10,893 nt of DNA from Bradyrhizobium sp. (GTDB lineage Bacteria; Pseudomonadota; Alphaproteobacteria; Rhizobiales; Xanthobacteraceae), in contig JACDAG010000068.1 in the NCBI GenBank assembly GCA_013695565.1, positions 1 to 10,893 of the forward strand. Reading direction: 5' to 3'. Position numbers and translations under genes: made by a program. Positions 6,968-10,893 of the stretch are shown here, one piece after another; position 1 is the stretch's first letter; each line of letters opens with the position of its first letter. The notes under the pieces were generated by a model. The model was not told the origin of the DNA and did not search any database. It was given only the letters and a program-made list of their open reading frames with translations.

Positions 6968-6995
6968 GATATAGACTATTTCCCAGAAATTGCAA
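6968..6995 (-). promoter_or_regulatory. Candidate promoter of the cold-shock gene
   Basis: Reading the minus strand, TTGCAA (6995-6990) and TATATC (6973-6968) are separated by 16 bases. The start of transcription would fall near 6961, leaving an untranslated leader of about 130 bases before the ATG at 6830. Long leaders that refold with temperature are typical of cspA-type messages. Confidence 0.45.
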
Positions 6996-7004
6996 TGCCT
7001 GCCG

Positions 7005-7769
7005 TTAGCCCGGCAAAAACATGGCAAATGGCTCATCGATCGTACGCCGCAGATGGGCACGATAGGCCGCAAAATTGGCATTATCGGACGAAATCCGTCC
7101 AAAAGTCGGACTTTCGACCATCTTGATCGGCACATAGGCGATCGGAGCGGCGATCGGCGTCAGCAGCTTGCCGCGCCCCGCCAGCAGCGTCGTGATGATC
7201 CCGTACATTTCGCCGGATATGGCGAGGCACGCCACCGTGATCAGGCGATACTGGCCGTGCCGGTTGGTGACGAGATAGATGTGGCCGGACTGGTTCGGCA
7301 CCGATACCTCGCCGAACTGGGTATACGCCGCATCCGCCCGCTCGCGTTCGTGGAACACGAGCGACGAGGCGGTTTCATCCCAGCTGATTTCGGTGCGATA
7401 GGCGAAGATCGCATCCTTGTCGCCGAACGAGGGCCGTATCGTCACATAGGCGCCCTCGATCCACGCCGCCGCGCGGCGCGAATAGGCCCCCAATCCATCC
7501 GGCGCGATGTCGCCGTTGACAGGTACGATCGGTGGCGGCGCGTCCGCGGTCTTGCGCAGGGAGACGCCGAGCGCCTGTTCGAGCCGGACCGTGGTCGCCA
7601 GCGTGAACGGACGGCGGCCGCCGAGCACCTTCTCCAGCGTCGACAGGCTGAGTTTTGAAAGCTCGGCCAGCGATTGCCGGGAGATGCGGCGACGGGCGAT
7701 CTCCTCCCGAATGGTGTCCGCGATCCGCCGGCTTTGCTCGGCGGAAAGCTGCTTGTCCGGCGTCGGCAT
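7005..7769 (-). CDS. XRE-type helix-turn-helix regulator with unknown C-terminal domain
   Basis: A 254-residue protein. Residues about 14-71 form an XRE/Cro-like DNA-binding domain, with the helix-turn-helix core at RISRQSLAELSKLSLSTLEKVLGG (recognition helix around 41-50). A proline-rich linker (APPPIVPV) leads to a domain of about 150 residues that I do not recognise. Its start is SRRAAAWIEG and it is rich in predicted beta strands; it may sense a ligand. The start at 7769 is chosen because AGGGG (7779-7775) sits 5 bases upstream. An adjacent ATG at 7772 is possible; earlier starts would run through the likely promoter. The gene is divergent from the VIT/VWA sortase substrate gene, with 192 bases between starts, so it may regulate itself and that gene. 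This is inference from position and from the repeats at 7811-7840. Confidence 0.85.
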   Translation of the reverse strand: MPTPDKQLSAEQSRRIADTIREEIARRRISRQSLAELSKLSLSTLEKVLGGRRPFTLATTVRLEQALGVSLRKTADAPPPIVPVNGDIAPDGLGAYSRRAAAWIEGAYVTIRPSFGDKDAIFAYRTEISWDETASSLVFHERERADAAYTQFGEVSVPNQSGHIYLVTNRHGQYRLITVACLAISGEMYGIITTLLAGRGKLLTPIAAPIAYVPIKMVESPTFGRISSDNANFAAYRAHLRRTIDEPFAMFLPG

Positions 7770-7796
7770 CATCACCCCTGTTCGGCCTGTGGGCCC

Positions 7797-7824
7797 AGTG
7801 TAACAGACGCACAATCCATCACAA
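7797..7824 (-). promoter_or_regulatory. Candidate promoter of the XRE regulator
   Basis: On the minus strand TTGTGA (7824-7819) and TACACT (7802-7797) are separated by 16 bases. The predicted start of transcription near 7790 leaves about 20 bases before the start codon, which fits well. The -35 region lies inside the direct repeats at 7811-7840. Confidence 0.45.
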
Positions 7825-7840
7825 ACCCGCACAAACCCGT
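7811..7840. repeat. Three 10-base direct repeats, candidate operator
   Basis: ACAATCCATC, ACAAACCCGC and ACAAACCCGT stand in tandem, each ten bases long. The last two differ at one base; the first matches the second at seven of ten. Ten-base spacing puts the copies on one face of the helix. They overlap the -35 box of the regulator and lie in the divergent gap, so an operator for the XRE protein is plausible. Confidence 0.45.
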
Positions 7841-7948
7841 CGCGGTGGTGGCGTGTCCCGCTGGCATCAGGCTGAACAAGGCCGATCATTCCGCTCGCGC
7901 CACATCGCGCGTTACCGGAGATTCCCTTGCACGACGAACACGTCGCAC

Positions 7949-7953
7949 GGGAG
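7949..7953 (+). promoter_or_regulatory. Shine-Dalgarno GGGAG before the VIT/VWA gene
   Basis: GGGAG ends 8 bases before the ATG at 7962 and supports that start over the ATG at 8016, which has none. An in-frame GTG at 7953 overlaps this site and is less likely. The open frame further upstream lies antisense to the regulator and has no family features. Confidence 0.55.
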
Positions 7954-7961
7954 TGAAGGAA

Positions 7962-10241
7962 ATGACGATTTGCGGTGAAATCCAGGCCGACAGGCGTTCG
8001 CGCCTGTCGCGCAAAATGCGCGTAATGTTGTTTTTCGCCTTTGAAGGCGCCGCCGCACTCCTGATCGGATTTGCGGCATTATTTTTGAGCTTTGAGCCGG
8101 GCTGGTCAGCCGAACGCGCGCAGACCACCTTCCTCAAAGCAAGCGACGCCCGCTCCGGTTCGCTGCTGCTGAAGACCGACGACGGCTATGCCGACGCTTC
8201 ACGGCTCGGCATCGACGTCGATCTCACGGTCTCCGGCCCTACCGTCCGCGCCCGCGTTACGCAGATTTTCCGCAACCCGACGCAAAACTGGGTCGATGCG
8301 GTTTACGTCTATCCGCTGCCGTCGGGCGGCGCGGTCGATACGCTGAAGATGGTGGTCGGCGACCGCGTCATCGTCGGCGACATCAAGGAACGGCAGCAGG
8401 CCCGCATCATCTACGAACAGGCGGCGCGAAACGGACAGAAGGCGGCGCTGACCGAACAGGAACGGCCGAACATCTTCACCAACTCGGTTGCCAATATCGG
8501 CCCGGGCGAAACAGTACTGGTGCAGATCGAGTATCAGGAGCCGGTGCAGCAGAACGGCCATGAATTCTCGCTGCGGCTGCCGATGGTGATCGGACCGCGC
8601 TACAATCCCGCGCCCGTGGTGCAGAGCGTCGACTTCCGCTCCGATGGCGGCGGCTGGGGCGCCAGCAAATCCGACCCCGTGCCGGATCGCGACCGCATCT
8701 CGCCGCAAGTGCTCGACCCCGCGACCAACGCGCCGGTCAATCCGACCAGCATCACGGTGCGCCTGCAGGCCGGCTTCCCGCTCGGCGAGGTCAAGAGCCA
8801 TCACCACGCCATCAAGACCGAAAAGCCCGGCAACGAAACCCGTATCATCAGGCTTGCCGAAGGCCCGGTTCCCGCGGATCGCGACTTCGAGCTGACCTGG
8901 AAACCTCTGGCCGAGAAAGCACCTTCGGTCGGCCTGTTCCGTGAACATGTCGGCGACAGCGATTATCTGCTCGCCTTCGTGACGCCGCCTTCGGTTGAAC
9001 AGAACGAGAAGAAGCAGCTCGCCCGCGAAGTAATCTTCGTGATCGACAATTCCGGTTCGATGGGCGGCATCTCGATCATCCAGGCCAAGGCGAGCCTCAC
9101 TTACGCACTCAGCCGCCTGCAGCCCGGAGATCGATTCAACGTGATCCGCTTCGATCACACCTTGGAGGTGCTGTTCCCGACCCCGGTGCCGGCCGATCGC
9201 GAGCATGTCGGTCGGGCCACCTCGTTCGTCGACGCGCTGCAGGCCAATGGCGGTACCGAAATGGTGCCGGCGATGCGCGCAGCACTCAGCGACAACAGCA
9301 ACACCGGCGATGCCAATTACGTCCGTCAGGTCGTGTTCCTGACCGACGGCGCGATCGGCAATGAGCAGCAATTGTTCGAAACCATCAGCGCGCTGCGCGG
9401 CCGCTCGCGCATCTTCATGGTAGGCATCGGCTCGGCGCCGAACACCTACCTGATGGCGCGCGCCGCCGAACTCGGCCGCGGCACCTTCACCCATATCGGT
9501 TCGGTGGAACAGGTCGAGGAGCGGATGCGCGGGCTGTTTTCGAAACTGGAGAATCCCGCGGTGACCAATCTCACCGCCAAATTCTCCGACGCCGCGGCCG
9601 ACATCACGCCATCGGCTATTCCGGACCTCTACCGCGATGAGCCGCTGATCCTCGCGGCCAAGCTCGACAAGCTCACGGGCTCGGTCGAGATCAAGGGCCG
9701 GATCGGCGACCGCCCCTGGGTGGTGACGCTTCCGCTCGCCAATGCGGCCGAAGGCAAGGGCCTGTCGAAACTGTGGGCACGGCGCAAGATTGCGGATGCC
9801 GAGGTCGCGCGCACCACGCGGCAGGCAAGCCCGGAGGATGCCGACAAGACCGTCCTCGCGCTGGCACTCGATCACCAATTGGTGACCCGGCTGACCAGTC
9901 TCGTTGCGGTCGACAAGACCCCGAGCCGTCCTGAAGGCGAACCGCTGAAAGTCACGGAATTGCCGATCAACCTGCCGGCCGGATGGGATTTCGCCAAAGT
10001 CTTCGGCGAACGCCCGCGATTGCCGGTAACGCCGACGGAACGCCGTGCCGAGGGCAGCGAGGCCAGGGTTCAGATCGCGGCCCTGAAGCGCGCGGTTCCC
10101 GCGGTCACGGCGGCGCCGAGCACGGTCCAGCTTCCGAAGACGGCGACGGACGCGGAGCTAAGGATGATCCTGGGTGTGATCTTGATCATATTCAGTTTGA
10201 TGCTGTTCGCGTTCAATAGGCGCCAGGCGTTGCTCCCCTGA
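7962..10241 (+). CDS. VIT and von Willebrand factor A domain protein with C-terminal sorting signal (sortase target)
   Basis: A 759-residue surface or envelope protein matching the 'marine proteobacterial sortase target protein' type. The N-terminus has a basic stretch (RRSRLSRK), a hydrophobic segment (about 22-44) and a possible signal peptidase site after WSA (residue 50). A VIT domain (vault / inter-alpha-trypsin-inhibitor type) spans about 80-195 and includes YVYPLPSGGAVD and RQQARIIYEQA. A VWA domain starts at about 356 with a complete metal-ion-binding (MIDAS) set: D362-N-S364-G-S366, Thr432 and Asp462 (FLTDG). It ends in a linker with LPAGWDFAKVFGE, then LPKTAT (724-729), a helix (about 736-751) and NRR. 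The tail is a sortase signal with Ala where LPXTG has Gly. The sortase gene lies downstream. VWA-MIDAS domains usually bind protein ligands; the partner and the acceptor to which the protein is attached are unknown. Confidence 0.93.
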   Translation: MTICGEIQADRRSRLSRKMRVMLFFAFEGAAALLIGFAALFLSFEPGWSAERAQTTFLKASDARSGSLLLKTDDGYADASRLGIDVDLTVSGPTVRARVTQIFRNPTQNWVDAVYVYPLPSGGAVDTLKMVVGDRVIVGDIKERQQARIIYEQAARNGQKAALTEQERPNIFTNSVANIGPGETVLVQIEYQEPVQQNGHEFSLRLPMVIGPRYNPAPVVQSVDFRSDGGGWGASKSDPVPDRDRISPQVLDPATNAPVNPTSITVRLQAGFPLGEVKSHHHAIKTEKPGNETRIIRLAEGPVPADRDFELTWKPLAEKAPSVGLFREHVGDSDYLLAFVTPPSVEQNEKKQLAREVIFVIDNSGSMGGISIIQAKASLTYALSRLQPGDRFNVIRFDHTLEVLFPTPVPADREHVGRATSFVDALQANGGTEMVPAMRAALSDNSNTGDANYVRQVVFLTDGAIGNEQQLFETISALRGRSRIFMVGIGSAPNTYLMARAAELGRGTFTHIGSVEQVEERMRGLFSKLENPAVTNLTAKFSDAAADITPSAIPDLYRDEPLILAAKLDKLTGSVEIKGRIGDRPWVVTLPLANAAEGKGLSKLWARRKIADAEVARTTRQASPEDADKTVLALALDHQLVTRLTSLVAVDKTPSRPEGEPLKVTELPINLPAGWDFAKVFGERPRLPVTPTERRAEGSEARVQIAALKRAVPAVTAAPSTVQLPKTATDAELRMILGVILIIFSLMLFAFNRRQALLP
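7989..8008 (+). other. Perfect hairpin with TTCG loop inside the start of the VIT/VWA gene
   Basis: Arms GACAGGCG (7989-7996) and CGCCTGTC (8001-8008) pair perfectly around TTCG. The hairpin starts 27 bases after the ATG at 7962, within codons for ADRRSRLS. It is stable enough to affect early translation, or it would lie in the leader if translation started at the ATG at 8016. The closing pair is G-C, not the C-G of the extra-stable UUCG loop. Confidence 0.5.
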
Positions 10242-10282
10242 CGCCCACTTGACGGAGGAGGCCCCCCAAGCTCCTCCCGAAT

Positions 10283-10328
10283 GCGCGCGCGGCCCTTCGT
10301 CCCCCAGGGTCGCGCGCGCGACTTTTTT
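10283..10328 (+). terminator. Strong intrinsic terminator after the sortase substrate gene
   Basis: A 14-pair stem (10283-10296 with 10306-10319, one G-T pair, mostly GC) with a 9-base loop is followed by AC and then TTTTTT (10323-10328). It is the best terminator in the window. It lies 41 bases after the stop codon and before the sortase gene. Confidence 0.85.
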
Positions 10329-10335
10329 CTCGACG

Positions 10336-10422
10336 CCGTCATTGCGAGCGAAGCGAAGCAATCCACCTCGCCGCAGAACGAAGGAATAGATTGCTTCGTC
10401 GCTTCGCTTCTCGCAATGACGG
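10336..10422. repeat. Palindromic repeat of the CGTCATTGCGAGCGAAGC type
   Basis: The left arm begins CCGTCATTGCGAGCGAAGC at 10336; the right arm (10391-10422) ends with the inverted match CTCGCAATGACGG. The outer 13 bases of each arm (10336-10348 and 10410-10422) match perfectly, and the inner GAAGCGAAGCAA part aligns with small shifts. This repeat is common between genes in Bradyrhizobium and its relatives; its minus-strand spurious translation contains MDCFASLAMT. It ends six bases before the sortase start codon. Confidence 0.8.
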
Positions 10423-10428
10423 ACTCAA

Positions 10429-10893
10429 ATGCGTCGCTTCGTCCTCCCTCTCCTCCTCGCCATCGCCGGCCTCATCCTGTTCGGTCAGGGCGGCTACGTC
10501 CACGCCAAGGCGTTGCTCGCGCAGGTACTGCTGGAGCGCGCATTCACGGAAACCATCGCCACCGGTCGAGACGTCAAACCGTGGTCATGGGCGGATACCT
10601 GGCCGGTGGCCCGGATCGAGGTGAGGCGGATCCATGCCAGCACCATCGTACTGGCCGGCAGCAGCGGTCAGGCGCTCGCGTTCGGCCCAGGCCATGTCGA
10701 AAACACGCCCGACGCAGGCGAACGCGGCGTGGCCGTCTACTCGGCACACCGCGACACGCATTTTCGATTTCTGCGGGATGTCGCCATCGGCGACGAGATC
10801 GAGGTCACGCGCAGCGATGGCAGGAAATTCCGTTACCGCGCGGATTCGACCTCTGTCGTCCGCTACGACGCCTCGGGCATCGATCCGCTGTCG
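10429..10893 (+). CDS. Class GN (Gram-negative) sortase, 3' partial
   Basis: The first 155 residues of a sortase that runs off the right edge. It begins MRRFVLPLLLAIAGL, an N-terminal membrane anchor (about residues 4-22), followed by a short helix and the KPWSWADTWPVARI segment common in the Gram-negative class. LAFGPGHVENTPDAGE and YSAHRDTHFRFL follow; His107 is the expected catalytic histidine. The catalytic cysteine and arginine should come just beyond the window edge, so completeness cannot be judged. An in-frame TGA at 10417-10419 leaves ATG 10429 as the first possible start; no clear Shine-Dalgarno precedes it. The substrate is almost certainly the VIT/VWA protein upstream. The enzyme should cleave its LPKTA signal between Thr and Ala at the outer face of the inner membrane. 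What it then attaches the protein to is unknown in Gram-negative cells. Confidence 0.92.
   Translation, partial: MRRFVLPLLLAIAGLILFGQGGYVHAKALLAQVLLERAFTETIATGRDVKPWSWADTWPVARIEVRRIHASTIVLAGSSGQALAFGPGHVENTPDAGERGVAVYSAHRDTHFRFLRDVAIGDEIEVTRSDGRKFRYRADSTSVVRYDASGIDPLS

Noticed and set aside
7005..7658. Plus-strand open frame of about 220 residues ending at 7658
   Set aside because: It is antisense to the XRE regulator, with biased Arg/Gly-rich composition and no Shine-Dalgarno.
7821..7840. Start of a CRISPR-like array
   Set aside because: The repeat units are only 10 bases, directly adjacent and three in number, with no spacers; they fit an operator better.
7674..7961. N-terminal extension of the VIT/VWA frame
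   Set aside because: It runs antisense through the regulator gene and its promoter; a Shine-Dalgarno at 7949-7953 and the signal-peptide-like start support ATG 7962.
8199..9878. 559-residue open frame on the minus strand
   Set aside because: It is antisense to the VIT/VWA gene, is rich in Arg, Gly, His and Asp with no domain, and is explained by codon bias in GC-rich DNA.

Overview
The window looks like chromosomal DNA of an alphaproteobacterium close to Bradyrhizobium or Rhodopseudomonas. It is GC-rich with a strong G/C bias at third codon positions. It carries intergenic palindromic repeats of the kinds I associate with that group (CGTCATTGCGAGCGAAGC and GTCCCGGCGAAGGCC types). The gene content (acyl-CoA enzymes, a CspA-type protein, secreted hydrolase and TPR proteins) also fits. 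No tRNA, rRNA, insertion sequence, phage gene or CRISPR array is visible.

Left part (1-4589, all plus strand). The window opens inside a thiamine-diphosphate enzyme of the benzoylformate decarboxylase type. A stretch of about 250 bases follows with only small hairpins. Next is a translationally coupled pair: an exported alpha/beta-hydrolase-like protein (1237-2292) and an exported TPR protein (2292-3206) whose stop and start codons overlap by one base. An acyl-CoA dehydrogenase of the ACAD10/11-like type follows (3429-4589), preceded by a plausible promoter with a palindromic operator candidate over its -10 region.

Middle part (4590-7004). A 360-base gap holds two palindromic repeat elements, a C-rich tract and a short inverted repeat. 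It leads to a class I adenylate-forming acyl-CoA synthetase that probably starts at a TTG codon (4950-6500). The synthetase could make acyl-CoA for a dehydrogenase such as its upstream neighbour. It converges on a minus-strand cold-shock protein gene (6621-6830) across a bidirectional terminator hairpin.

Right part (7005-10893). A minus-strand XRE-type regulator (7005-7769) is divergent from a large VIT + von Willebrand A protein (7962-10241). That protein ends in an LPKTA sorting signal, a membrane helix and a basic tail. Just downstream, and cut by the window edge, is a class GN (Gram-negative) sortase (10429 onward). This is a dedicated sortase-substrate pair of a known but functionally obscure kind, and the most interesting content of the window. 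A strong intrinsic terminator and a palindromic repeat separate substrate from sortase. The promoter region of the regulator contains three 10-base-spaced direct repeats that could be its operator.
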